From positions 1 through 20,368 of the forward strand of contig JALHDH010000058.1 in the NCBI GenBank assembly GCA_022839105.1: DNA of 20,368 nucleotides, given 5' to 3'. Made by a program: the position numbers and the translations under genes. The first letter of the stretch is position 1; each line of letters starts with the position of its first letter. Under the pieces are notes generated by a model. It was not told the DNA's origin. It worked only from the letters and a program-made list of their open reading frames with translations, and did not search any database. This document shows, piece by piece, positions 1 through 6,811 of the stretch. The DNA is from a bacterium. GTDB taxonomy: Bacteria; Vulcanimicrobiota; Xenobia; Xenobiales; Xenobiaceae.

Positions 1-1
1 G

Positions 2-358
2 GCCATCCTCATCGACGGGTCCATCGGTGAGAAGTCGATGTTCCACGAGACCTTCGGCTACTACGCCCACGGGGTCGGCCCCGAGACGGCGACCTTGCCG
101 GCGGGCTGGCGTCAACGCGCGGTGGTCGTCGAGAACGAGAACACCCGCGGGGTTCGGGGGGTGTGCCCTGGCCTGGCAGACCTGGCCATCAGCAAGTTGG
201 CGGCCGGACGTCCCAAGGACTTCGACTTCGTGCGGGGCATGATGCGCCGTGGCAAGGTGCGCTCAGCCGACCTGGCGCTCCTGTCGCGAGAGCTTGCCCC
301 CGAGTCCAGGGCCCTGGTCGAGGCTCGACTTCGCGCCCTGGATGGCGGGGGAGAGTAA
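2..358 (+). CDS. DUF6036-like nucleotidyltransferase-fold protein, C-terminal part
   Basis: The 5' end lies outside the window; the frame is open from base 2 to TAA at 356-358, giving 118 residues. The visible part has FHETFGYYAHGVGPETATLP, then an LPxGW-type turn, and later DLAISKLAAGRPKDFDFV. From memory this matches the C-terminal half of the DUF6036 family (proteins related to nucleotidyltransferases, often in toxin-antitoxin or accessory loci). The catalytic N-terminus is not visible, so activity cannot be judged. The family call is by motif recall only. A long hairpin follows the stop. Confidence 0.6.
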   Translation, partial: AILIDGSIGEKSMFHETFGYYAHGVGPETATLPAGWRQRAVVVENENTRGVRGVCPGLADLAISKLAAGRPKDFDFVRGMMRRGKVRSADLALLSRELAPESRALVEARLRALDGGGE

Positions 359-362
359 GCCC

Positions 363-421
363 GGCTAAGTGGGAGGAGTCCACCAGCCAGACGCAGGGGC
401 AGTGGCTCCTCCCCCTTAGCC
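363..421. repeat. Long imperfect hairpin after the DUF6036-like gene
   Basis: Left arm 363-378 (GGCTAAGTGGGAGGAG) pairs with right arm 406-421 (CTCCTCCCCCTTAGCC) over 16 positions with one mismatch (T370/C414). Beyond an unpaired T379 the stem extends by CCAC 380-383 with GTGG 402-405. The loop is about 18 nt. It begins five bases after the stop codon at 358. There is no U-tract, so it is not a classical intrinsic terminator. It could aid termination or mRNA 3'-end stability, or be a copy of a palindromic repeat family. Only one copy is in this window. Confidence 0.6.
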
Positions 422-594
422 GCACTTCCAATGAGCCACCCGGCGCGCCAGGTTCAAGACCTCCCGGGGAAGTTCGTCCCCGTCCCAAGCCAGCATTCGA
501 AGGGCCTCCTCTGCCCTCTACGAGGCGACTCGGGGGTCGCAGGCCAGGCTAAGCACGCTTGCCGGAAAGACACGCTGCGCCGCAAAGAGTCTCA
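416..594 (-). pseudogene. Possible small gene remnant interrupted by TAG
   Basis: Reading the minus strand from an ATG at about 594 gives MRLFAAQRVFPASVLS... up to TAG at 520-518. The same frame then continues as RAEEALRMLAWDGDELPREV... to a TAA at 418-416. The second half has protein-like composition (amphipathic, acidic and basic residues mixed) and would join in frame across the single TAG. No family was recognised and no ribosome binding site is evident. It may be a decayed gene or chance. The last codons overlap the right arm of the hairpin at 363-421. Confidence 0.2.
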
Positions 595-640
595 TGGACT
601 GAGCGGGATTGCCGACGGCCCCTGCAGAAGATTCCGCCTC

Positions 641-1024
641 ATGCGCAGGCTCCTTCACTGGATCATCAACGCCGCGGCCATCTGGGCCGCCTTCATGCTG
701 GTTCCGGGGATCCATGCCCAGCACCAGAGCCTGCCGGCCCTGTTGCTCCTGGCCGCGGTCTTCGGGCTGCTGAACACCTTCGTGCGCCCGGTCCTCAAGC
801 TCCTGTCCTGCCCCCTGCTGATCCTGACCCTGGGGCTGGGCAGCCTCCTGCTCAACGCCTTGATGTTCTGGATGACCGGATGGGTGGCCTCGGCTTTCGG
901 GGTCGGCTTCCAGGTCAGCGGCTTCTTCCCGGCCTTCTTCGGGGCCCTGGTGGTCACCGTGGTCAGCTCGCTGCTGCACCTGGTCCTTCCCACCGGGGAA
1001 GCTTCCGAAGACCGGGGGCGCTGA
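641..1024 (+). CDS. Phage holin 4_2 / YvlD-type small membrane protein
   Basis: This 127-residue protein is almost entirely hydrophobic. Four membrane segments are visible at about residues 3-22, 29-52, 56-83 and 91-115. The second begins with the family-like stretch LLLAAVFGLLNTFVRPVLKLLSCPL and is followed by LTLGLGSLLLNALMFWMTGW. This pattern (NxxVRPxLKxLxxPLxxLTLG) is typical of the Phage_holin_4_2 family (YvlD). Despite the name, these are chromosomal inner-membrane proteins of unknown role. I chose ATG 641 because the reading frame upstream is not membrane-like and the family begins at this point. The short charged C-tail (EDRGR) is probably cytoplasmic. The gene converges on the amidohydrolase. 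Confidence 0.8.
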   Translation: MRRLLHWIINAAAIWAAFMLVPGIHAQHQSLPALLLLAAVFGLLNTFVRPVLKLLSCPLLILTLGLGSLLLNALMFWMTGWVASAFGVGFQVSGFFPAFFGALVVTVVSSLLHLVLPTGEASEDRGR

Positions 1025-1039
1025 GGCTCTTCAGCCCCC
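1014..1039. terminator. Hairpin over the stop codon between convergent genes
   Basis: GGGGG (1014-1018), a two-base bulge (CG), and CTGA (1021-1024) pair with TCAG (1031-1034) and CCCCC (1035-1039) around a six-base loop. The stem contains the stop codon of the membrane-protein gene. The next gene (1066, minus) converges on it. There is no T-run on either side, so a bidirectional terminator role is inferred from position only. Confidence 0.35.
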
Positions 1040-1065
1040 GGGAGGCCTTCCAGGGGGCCGAAAGC

Positions 1066-2661
1066 TCAGGACCCGCCCCGAAACACCACCTTCCCTCCCA
1101 CCACGGTCAGGAGCGGGCGGACCGTATCCAGGCGCTGGCCGTGCTCCGCCCTGTCGAAGAGGTCGCCGTCCAGCACCACCAGATCCGCCTGCATGCCGGG
1201 CGTGAGCCGACCCAGGCGATGTCCCAGCCCCGAAGCCAGGGCTGGTCCGGAGGTGTAGGCCCTGAGAGCCTCCTGCAGGGGAATCCTCTCGGACGGGTTC
1301 CAGGCGCCCCGGTCCATCCGGTCAGGGCGCTGCCTGTGGACCGCGGCGTGCAGGCCCAGGAAGGGGCAGGGATCGGCCACCGGGGCATCCGAGCCGAAGG
1401 CCAGCGTGGTCCCCGCCTCCAGGAGGCTCCTGAAACGGTAGAGAAGGCGGGTTCGCGGCCCCAGGGCGGAGTCCGCCAGTTCGAGATCGTCGAGCAGATG
1501 GGTCGGCTGCATGCTGGCCACCACGCCCAGGCAGGCCAGGCGACCCAGATCCTCTTCGACCAGGGTCTGGGCATGTTCCAGGCGATGAGGGGCCAGGGGG
1601 CCCCGTCGGGGCAGGCCCTCGAAGAGGTCCAGGCAGAGGCGGACCGCCTCATCCCCGATCGCGTGCACGCTCAGGGGCATGCCCCGGGCCGAGGCCCGGG
1701 CGAAGTCTCGCGCCAGTCCCCGCGGGTCGGTGAGCCAGATCCCCCGATTGGACGGCTGCCCCAGGTAAGGCTCGAACATGCGGGCCGTGAGGCTTCCCAG
1801 CGAGCCATCGGCGAAGAGCTTGACGTGCCCCAGGCGCAGGAACTCCCCCGCCAGCACGGGCAGGGGACCCTTGAGATCGTGGAGCGTCAGGTTGGAGACG
1901 ACCCGGGTCGCCAGGCGCCCCTCGCGCTGCAGGGAGGCCAGGGCCTCCCGGCAGAGGGGGCCTTCCGGCTGGTCCTTCAGGCGCTGATCGCAGAGCGCCG
2001 TGATCCCCAGGGTGTGCAACCAGGCCAGGGCCTCCACCAGCGCCTCCCGAATCTCCTGGCCCCCGGGCGGCGGGAAGCTGGCGCGCAGGGGCCCCAGGGC
2101 CATCTCCAGGACCAGGCCGCTGGCCAGGCCATCGGGCCCGACCTCGACCGCTCCCCCTTCGATCCGGGGCGGAGGATCCAGGTAGCCGGCCTGACGGAGG
2201 GCCTGGGAGCTGGCCAGCCCGGAATGCAGATCGGAGCGCAGGAAGAGGGCCGGGCGATCGCCCCCCAGGGCCCGGTCGATCTCGTGGCGATCCGGAAGCC
2301 GGCGATCGACCCAATCCGAGGAGGTCCAGCCCCATCCCAGCAAGGGCCCCTTCCCCGGGCGCGAGAGGGCAGCCGCGCGGATCCGATCCAGGAGCTCGTC
2401 GCGGCAACGAGCGCCCGCCAGGCAGATCTGTCGGCGGGCCATGGCCAGCTCGTAAAGATGGAGATGGGAGTCCCAGAGGCCGGGTACGACCAGGTGGCCC
2501 TCCAGGTCCAGGGTCCCGCGCCGGGAGGCAAGCCGCTCGAGAACCTCGCGGTCCTCCCCCACCGCCAGGATCCGCCCGTCCTGGATGGCCAGGGCCCGGG
2601 CCCAGGGCCTCCCGGGATCCCCCGTCCAGATCCGTCCACCCCTCAGAACGAGGCCCGCCAT
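1066..2661 (-). CDS. YtcJ-like metal-dependent amidohydrolase
   Basis: This 531-residue protein matches the usual 500-550 of the amidohydrolase-3 (YtcJ-like) family. These enzymes hydrolyse amide, carbamate or related bonds in a TIM barrel with a metal centre. Visible motifs in order: the N-terminal beta-sandwich strand LVLRGGRIWTGD (4-15), metal ligands in DSHLHL (64-69), candidate carboxylated lysine in HVKLFADGS (279-287, K281), HAIGDEA (333-339), LEHAQ (361-365) and the catalytic aspartate in FGSDAPV (422-428). The C-terminal part restores the sandwich (GMQADLVVLDGD). No signal peptide is seen, so it is probably cytosolic. The substrate is not inferable. The start is well placed for the family but its ribosome binding site is weak. 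It stands alone, transcribed away from the restriction-modification insert. Confidence 0.9.
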   Translation of the reverse strand: MAGLVLRGGRIWTGDPGRPWARALAIQDGRILAVGEDREVLERLASRRGTLDLEGHLVVPGLWDSHLHLYELAMARRQICLAGARCRDELLDRIRAAALSRPGKGPLLGWGWTSSDWVDRRLPDRHEIDRALGGDRPALFLRSDLHSGLASSQALRQAGYLDPPPRIEGGAVEVGPDGLASGLVLEMALGPLRASFPPPGGQEIREALVEALAWLHTLGITALCDQRLKDQPEGPLCREALASLQREGRLATRVVSNLTLHDLKGPLPVLAGEFLRLGHVKLFADGSLGSLTARMFEPYLGQPSNRGIWLTDPRGLARDFARASARGMPLSVHAIGDEAVRLCLDLFEGLPRRGPLAPHRLEHAQTLVEEDLGRLACLGVVASMQPTHLLDDLELADSALGPRTRLLYRFRSLLEAGTTLAFGSDAPVADPCPFLGLHAAVHRQRPDRMDRGAWNPSERIPLQEALRAYTSGPALASGLGHRLGRLTPGMQADLVVLDGDLFDRAEHGQRLDTVRPLLTVVGGKVVFRGGS

Positions 2662-2785
2662 GCGAGAGGGTTTCCCGCGCCCCCAGGGGCTTCCTGCGCC
2701 ACGAAGGAAGAACGCGGTGTCTCACGGGCCAAACGCAAAGGGGATTCGCCCCCCCGAAGGCGCGCAAATCGAGCAAGCATCTCAT

Positions 2786-2815
2786 TTGACAGGACCGAAC
2801 TGACCGAGATATGGT
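2786..2815 (+). promoter_or_regulatory. Promoter for the restriction endonuclease gene
   Basis: A consensus -35 hexamer TTGACA (2786-2791) is followed by an 18-base spacer and TATGGT (2810-2815, four of six to consensus). The expected transcription start is near 2822, leaving a leader of about 50 bases with AGGAG at 2864-2868. The -10 hexamer is the same as the one proposed for the methyltransferase promoter. Confidence 0.6.
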
Positions 2816-2840
2816 ACCTGGCAACTAACAGCAGATCTCA

Positions 2841-2852
2841 GAATCGAGATTC
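2841..2852. promoter_or_regulatory. Small palindrome in the endonuclease leader
   Basis: GAATC-GA-GATTC is a perfect 5+5 inverted repeat in the untranslated leader, 12 bases before the Shine-Dalgarno sequence. It could be a protein binding site or a weak RNA stem. It does not share sequence with the palindrome upstream of the methyltransferase, so binding by the same regulator is not indicated. Confidence 0.3.
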
Positions 2853-2874
2853 CACTCCGTTCTAGGAGACCAAG

Positions 2875-3492
2875 ATGCCGCAATCCCCAGAGAGAATCGC
2901 GTGCACACCTGAGACACTTGATGTTTCTGGATTCAACCCGAAATGCGTGCTGCCCTACGGATTGACAACAGGCCACGTAAGCGCAGCCATGCAAGATTTC
3001 ATCGACTTCCTGGGATTCGTGAACGTACAACTCCACTCCAAGAGCATTCCGCGCCTCGAGTCAATGCTCATGGCTGCAAACTTCTCCAGCATGGTGGGAG
3101 AGTTCATGACAGCGAATATCCCAAAGCATTGCAGGACCATCTCGAAGAACCTTTACCACAACGGACATCCAGACCTCATTCCGGCCAACCACTTTGAGTC
3201 TGATGCCGTTCAATATGCCCGCGAAGGCATCGAGGTGAAGGCCTCACGCTACGAAAGGAGTTGGCAGGGTCACAATCCAGAAGAGGTATTTCTTGTCGTC
3301 TTTGTCTTCGAGGCCAACGGACCACGTGACGAATTTCGAAAGGTTCCCCCAATGCCCTTTCGATTCAAGATGGTCGTTGGCGCGCACCTGCAAAAAGACG
3401 ATTGGAAATTTGCCGGGCGTTCCAGAGAAAGCCGAAGAACGATCACTGCAAGCGTGACCAAGACGGGTTACGACAAGATGGTTCGCAACTGA
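2875..3492 (+). CDS. Type II restriction endonuclease-like, PD-(D/E)XK fold
   Basis: This 205-residue protein has no family name I can assign with certainty. Its centre shows a restriction-type nuclease motif: HPD at 98-100, then 19 residues, then E120-V-K122 in REGIEVKAS. This is the spacing and residue set of a PD-(D/E)XK metal site. It is followed by a hydrophobic strand VFLVVFVFEA (138-147), as in the nuclease core. The C-terminus has GRSRESRRTITASVTKTGY (181-199), rich in basic and hydroxylated residues and a candidate DNA-contact region. I recall similar sequences beside methyltransferases. The start has a good AGGAG at 2864-2868. It is convergent with a methyltransferase 57 bases away, and this pairing is the main functional evidence. 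The target site is unknown. Codon use and GC are lower than in flanking genes. Confidence 0.75.
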   Translation: MPQSPERIACTPETLDVSGFNPKCVLPYGLTTGHVSAAMQDFIDFLGFVNVQLHSKSIPRLESMLMAANFSSMVGEFMTANIPKHCRTISKNLYHNGHPDLIPANHFESDAVQYAREGIEVKASRYERSWQGHNPEEVFLVVFVFEANGPRDEFRKVPPMPFRFKMVVGAHLQKDDWKFAGRSRESRRTITASVTKTGYDKMVRN

Positions 3493-3529
3493 ATCTACCT
3501 GGCCCCTGAAATGAAATCAGCCTGCTTGG

Positions 3530-3550
3530 AAAAACGATAGGATTCTCGTT
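3530..3550 (-). terminator. Weak terminator after the methyltransferase
   Basis: On the minus strand AACGA (3550-3546), an eight-base loop and TCGTT (3537-3533) are followed by TTT (3532-3530), giving five Ts in a row at the 3' side. The stem overlaps the last base of the TGA stop (3552-3550). The stem is short and AT-rich, so efficiency is doubtful. Confidence 0.3.
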
Positions 3551-4878
3551 CAAAAGAGCAACTGTTGCCCCACTATTTCATTGACAGCACAAGCCGAAGC
3601 TGGTTTCTGGCGTTCTTGAATCCCTTCTCCCCCCTTCCCGGGAACATAGTTTGCCAGACTTGGGATGGCGTTTAGGGCGACATCAAAATAGGAGCGGTCA
3701 AGTTCAATACCAATACTCTCATAACCATGATGCTCGGCTGCAGCAATCGTCGAACCACCTCCCATGAAAGGGTCCAGAACGATCCCCTTGGCCAGTGGGA
3801 GAGCTGCACGGACAACCTGCCGCATGAACGCCTGCGGCTTCAGTGAAGGGTGGTTGGCGATTTCCCTCTCGGGTGACCTTGTCGGCGAACAAGCGATCAC
3901 ATCTGTGAATGGCCGGTCTTCGGACTCTCGGCGAAGCCCCCCGGTATGCCACTTCCTGAGGTTCTCCTGAACCAGGCCTTCGCACGGCTTCCTGAACAGG
4001 CCCCACGGTTCCCAGGCTGATCGCGGCATGACTGTCACGTCGTGGAATTCTTCTTCAGCATTCTTCGGCCGGTCGCCACCACGAAGGGTCTGAACGAGGC
4101 GGATGATCTCACCCCGCTTCTCAAAGCCAGCATCCATCAGGGGCTGATAGACAAGGTGCGATACCAGGGGATTTGAGGCAACGAAAACATGAGCACCTGG
4201 GACAAGAACCCTGAACAGGAGCGAAGCCCATTCGGCGAAAAAGTCCCGCATCGCGAGTTGTTCTTTCTTGGTAAGAGTCGTAAACCTTGGCAATGGCATC
4301 CGCCTGCATCCGTCAAACGTGGGCGGAATGCGCCAGACTCCGCCCTTTCCAGCCCGCAGCTTTGCCTTCTCAACTTCGTTATATTCTCGCAATCCGTACG
4401 GCGGGTCCGTCACCACAGCGTGAATCGTGTTCGACTCTCGACACTGAAGCCACTCAAGGCAGTTACCATGGACCAACGTCGACTTCCCAACGCGCTCCTC
4501 GTGAGGGCGGGCCTGTCGGCTTGGACTGTGGCTGCTCAGAGTCGGCACCTTCTCCCACTCGGTTTGCCCACCGAATGCCACAATCGGCTCAGCGACTCCC
4601 ATGTTTGCCACTCCCATCAGCGCCGTGGTGGCGCGACCTGATTCTTGTTTGACGAACTCCTGGATGCTTGCAGGAAGCCTTCCTGCAAGGAGCAACAACT
4701 CGTCCTCGCTACAATCGAGCCATGAAGCAAGTCGCGCCAGGAGCTGATTGGAAGGGGGAACCTTTCCGGCCTCCACTCTTGACAAGTAAGCAGGATCAAC
4801 CTCAACGCTCTGTGCGAGCTCACGGAGCGAAAGGCCGATAGACTCACGGCTTTTCCGAATGAACGATCCACATTCCAC
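3550..4878 (-). CDS. HTH-fused beta-class DNA methyltransferase (type II)
   Basis: The enzyme transfers methyl groups from S-adenosylmethionine to DNA, probably adenine N6, and should protect the site cut by the convergent endonuclease gene. Residue numbers below are for the 442-residue protein from GTG 4878. Residues 5-66 are an XRE helix-turn-helix (SFIRKSRESIGLSLRELA, then AYLSRVEAGKVPP). The catalytic domain follows: motif IV DPPYG (158-162) precedes motif I DPFMGGGST (369-377), the beta-class order, with HPSLKP (343-348) between them. DPPY favours adenine N6 over cytosine N4. The frame is open upstream with ATGs at 4896 and 4926, neither with a convincing Shine-Dalgarno. I prefer GTG 4878 because the HTH begins there and a promoter predicts transcription starting exactly at it. 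The start is the uncertain part; the function is not. Confidence 0.88.
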   Translation of the reverse strand: MECGSFIRKSRESIGLSLRELAQSVEVDPAYLSRVEAGKVPPSNQLLARLASWLDCSEDELLLLAGRLPASIQEFVKQESGRATTALMGVANMGVAEPIVAFGGQTEWEKVPTLSSHSPSRQARPHEERVGKSTLVHGNCLEWLQCRESNTIHAVVTDPPYGLREYNEVEKAKLRAGKGGVWRIPPTFDGCRRMPLPRFTTLTKKEQLAMRDFFAEWASLLFRVLVPGAHVFVASNPLVSHLVYQPLMDAGFEKRGEIIRLVQTLRGGDRPKNAEEEFHDVTVMPRSAWEPWGLFRKPCEGLVQENLRKWHTGGLRRESEDRPFTDVIACSPTRSPEREIANHPSLKPQAFMRQVVRAALPLAKGIVLDPFMGGGSTIAAAEHHGYESIGIELDRSYFDVALNAIPSLANYVPGKGGEGIQERQKPASACAVNEIVGQQLLF

Positions 4879-4884
4879 AACGAC

Positions 4885-4914
4885 ACCATAGCCCATGTTG
4901 ACAAATCGGTCAAC
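4885..4914 (-). promoter_or_regulatory. Methyltransferase promoter with palindromic operator
   Basis: On the minus strand TTGACC (4913-4908) and TATGGT (4890-4885) are separated by exactly 17 bases. The -35 lies inside a perfect inverted repeat GTTGAC-N6-GTCAAC (4914-4897). The seventh base after the -10 is the G of the GTG at 4878, so the transcript would be leaderless. A dimer of the HTH domain bound to the repeat would block the -35, which suggests autorepression. The repeat and spacing are directly visible; binding is inferred. Confidence 0.6.
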
Positions 4915-4994
4915 GCCATGCCACATCTGGAATTCCGCCCCAGACCGTGTATATTCTAGGAAACCCAGCCTGAGCCGACCGGAGGTCCCCTGAA

Positions 4995-6800
4995 GTGCCG
5001 TCCACCTACCTCTCGCTCCTCCAGGAGAACTGCCGCCGCTTCCCCACCCGCGACGCCTATCGGGTCTTCCGCGACGGCCACTGGCAGGGGGTCTCCTGGA
5101 CCGGATTCTGGGAGCGGATCCGCAAGGTGGCCTGCGCCCTGCTCCACCACGGCGTGGCCGAGCAGGAACTCGTGGTGCTGTACGCGCCCAACTGCCCCGA
5201 ATGGACCGAGGCGGACCTGGGCATCCTGGCCTTACGGGCCGTTTCGGTCCCGATCCACGCCACCTCTTCGAGCGACGCCGTCCGGCAGATCCTCGAGGAG
5301 ACCTCCCCTCGGGTGGCCTTCGTGGGGAATCCGGAACTGGCCTCGACGCTGCTGGCCAACGCTCCGAAGGCTCCGACCGTGGTCCTCCTGGAGGGGGAGC
5401 ACCCGGATTGCGTGACCCTGCGGCAATTCCTCGAGGTCCCCGAGGCTCCCGACTGGGACGAGCGCCTGAAGCGGGCCACTCCTGAGGATCTCTGGACCAT
5501 CGTCTACACCTCGGGCACCACCGGCGAGGTCCGGGGCGCCATGCTGCCCCAGCAGAGCCTCCTCTTCCAGATCGAGTCCCACCGCTCCAGACTCCCCGAT
5601 CTGGATCACCGGGACTCCTCCTTCTGCCTTCTGCCCCTGAGCCATATCTTCGAGCGCGGCTGGACCGGCATCCAGTTTGCCTGGGGGATGACCCAGCACT
5701 ACTGCAAGGTCGACCCCCAAGCGATCCACCTGCTGCGCAGCGCCCGCCCGTCGATCCTGTGCGTAGTTCCGCGAATCCTCGAGAAGATCTATTCGGTCGT
5801 CCACGAGACCTTCAACCGCAAACCTGCTCCCATCCGGAACCTGATCCGGAGGCTGCTGGCCCTGGCCACCGAGGTCTCGCGCGGACGCCGGGAGGGGCGC
5901 GAGCCCTCGGCCTTCCAGAAGGTGCAACTGGCCCTGGCCGACGCCCTGGTCTTCACCAAGGTCCGAGCCATCTTCGGAGGGCGCCTGAAGCACTGCGTGG
6001 TGGGGAGCGCTGCCCTTTCCCCCGAGGTCCACGAGTTCTTCAACGCCGCCGGGGTCTTCATCAACTGCGGCTATGGCCTGACCGAGACCACCGCGACGGT
6101 CTCCTCCACCCCTCTGGGCTCGAGCACGCCCGGCGCGGTCGGGCTGGCCCTGGACGGGTTGGAAGTGCGCCTGGGCGAGGAGAACGAGATCCAGGTCCTG
6201 GGGCCGACCGTGATGCAGGGCTACTACCGCAAGCCCGAGGCCACCGCCGAGGTCTTCACCCAGGATGGCTTCTTCAAGACGGGCGACGTGGGCCGCTTCG
6301 ACGCGCGCGGCTTCCTGCACATCACCGACCGCCTCAAGGACCTGATCCGCACCTCGACGGGCAAGTTCGTGGCGCCCCAGTATCTGGAGGCCCGCATGGC
6401 CTCCTGTCCCTTGATCGAGCAGGCCGCCGTGGTGGGAGAGGGCCGCTCGTGGCTGGGAGCCCTGCTGGTGCCCGACTTCAGCCGCCTGGAGGAGTATGCC
6501 CGCCAGATCGGGATTTCCATCAGCTCGCGCGAGGAACTGGTGGACCGGCCCGAGATCATCGCCTTCGTCAAGCAGGCCCTGGACGAGCTGCTGCGCGACG
6601 TGGCCCGCCACGAGCGGGTCCAGCGCATCGTCCTGCTGGCCGCGCCCTTCACGATCCAGGCCGGAGAGCTGACCCCGACCCTGAAGCTGCGCCGCAAGAT
6701 CATCGCCGAACGCTACCGCGAGGCCATCGCCCGGATGGACGACTTCTGCCAGGACATCCAGAGGGGTTCCGAACCTCAGACCGCCGAGGCCCGCCCGTAG
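4995..6800 (+). CDS. Long-chain acyl-CoA synthetase (AMP-forming)
   Basis: This 601-residue ligase of the LC-FACS type activates fatty acids through acyl-AMP to acyl-CoA. Motifs in order: P-loop YTSGTTGEVRG (171-181), LPLSHIFER (213-221), GYGLTET (359-365), TGD (429-431), the hinge DRLKDLIRTSTGKFVAP (445-461) and the C-terminal catalytic lysine region LTPTLKLRRK (559-568, K564). The P-loop departs from the usual TSGTTGxPKG, with V-R for P-K. No transmembrane segment is obvious; a cytosolic or peripheral membrane location is typical. The start is GTG 4995 with GGAGG at 4981-4985. A weak plus-strand promoter may be present (CTGGAA 4927-4932, 17 bases, TATATT 4950-4955), overlapping the methyltransferase control region. 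It is convergent with the secreted protein gene, 11 bases away. Confidence 0.9.
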   Translation: MPSTYLSLLQENCRRFPTRDAYRVFRDGHWQGVSWTGFWERIRKVACALLHHGVAEQELVVLYAPNCPEWTEADLGILALRAVSVPIHATSSSDAVRQILEETSPRVAFVGNPELASTLLANAPKAPTVVLLEGEHPDCVTLRQFLEVPEAPDWDERLKRATPEDLWTIVYTSGTTGEVRGAMLPQQSLLFQIESHRSRLPDLDHRDSSFCLLPLSHIFERGWTGIQFAWGMTQHYCKVDPQAIHLLRSARPSILCVVPRILEKIYSVVHETFNRKPAPIRNLIRRLLALATEVSRGRREGREPSAFQKVQLALADALVFTKVRAIFGGRLKHCVVGSAALSPEVHEFFNAAGVFINCGYGLTETTATVSSTPLGSSTPGAVGLALDGLEVRLGEENEIQVLGPTVMQGYYRKPEATAEVFTQDGFFKTGDVGRFDARGFLHITDRLKDLIRTSTGKFVAPQYLEARMASCPLIEQAAVVGEGRSWLGALLVPDFSRLEEYARQIGISISSREELVDRPEIIAFVKQALDELLRDVARHERVQRIVLLAAPFTIQAGELTPTLKLRRKIIAERYREAIARMDDFCQDIQRGSEPQTAEARP

Positions 6801-6811
6801 GAGCCAGGAGC

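Larger units (their letters stand above)
359..640. other. Intergenic stretch with hairpin and possible gene remnant
   Basis: No convincing intact gene lies here. It contains the 363-421 hairpin and, on the minus strand, a short broken reading frame (about 594 to 416, listed separately). No recognisable -35/-10 pair or Shine-Dalgarno sequence was found for the membrane-protein gene at 641; the 20 bases before it hold only a weak AGAAG. Confidence 0.5.
2765..4960. other. Low-GC restriction-modification insert
   Basis: Base composition changes sharply here. One counted line, 3121-3180, is 29/60 GC, while 5881-5940 is 46/60. Both restriction-modification genes and their promoters fall inside. 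The borders lie between the minus-strand amidohydrolase start (2661) and the acyl-CoA ligase GTG (4995). No transposase, integrase, tRNA or clear target-site duplication was seen at either edge. This suggests horizontal acquisition of a bare restriction-modification cassette; the exact edges are estimates. Confidence 0.65.

Noticed and set aside
363..421. Integron attC site or intrinsic terminator
   Set aside because: The arms do not carry the attC core sequences and no cassette structure is nearby. No T-run follows, so a classical terminator is not supported either.
559..2865. 768-codon open frame on the plus strand
   Set aside because: It is the antisense shadow of the amidohydrolase with its clear catalytic motifs. 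Its product is proline, glycine, arginine and glutamine rich with no domain, as expected from GC-rich DNA.
3493..3549. Separate controller (C) protein gene in the restriction-modification locus
   Set aside because: No open frame with an HTH exists outside the methyltransferase. The fused HTH domain is the only candidate regulator.
4879..4926. ATG 4926 or 4896 as the methyltransferase start
   Set aside because: Neither has a convincing Shine-Dalgarno sequence, and the added residues contain the predicted promoter and operator. Kept as alternatives, not preferred.
2661..4995. Target-site duplication or transposon ends at the restriction-modification insert
   Set aside because: Similar short strings near both edges (ATTCGCCCC and ATTCCGCCCC) are imperfect and not at matching positions. 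No transposase or integrase is present.
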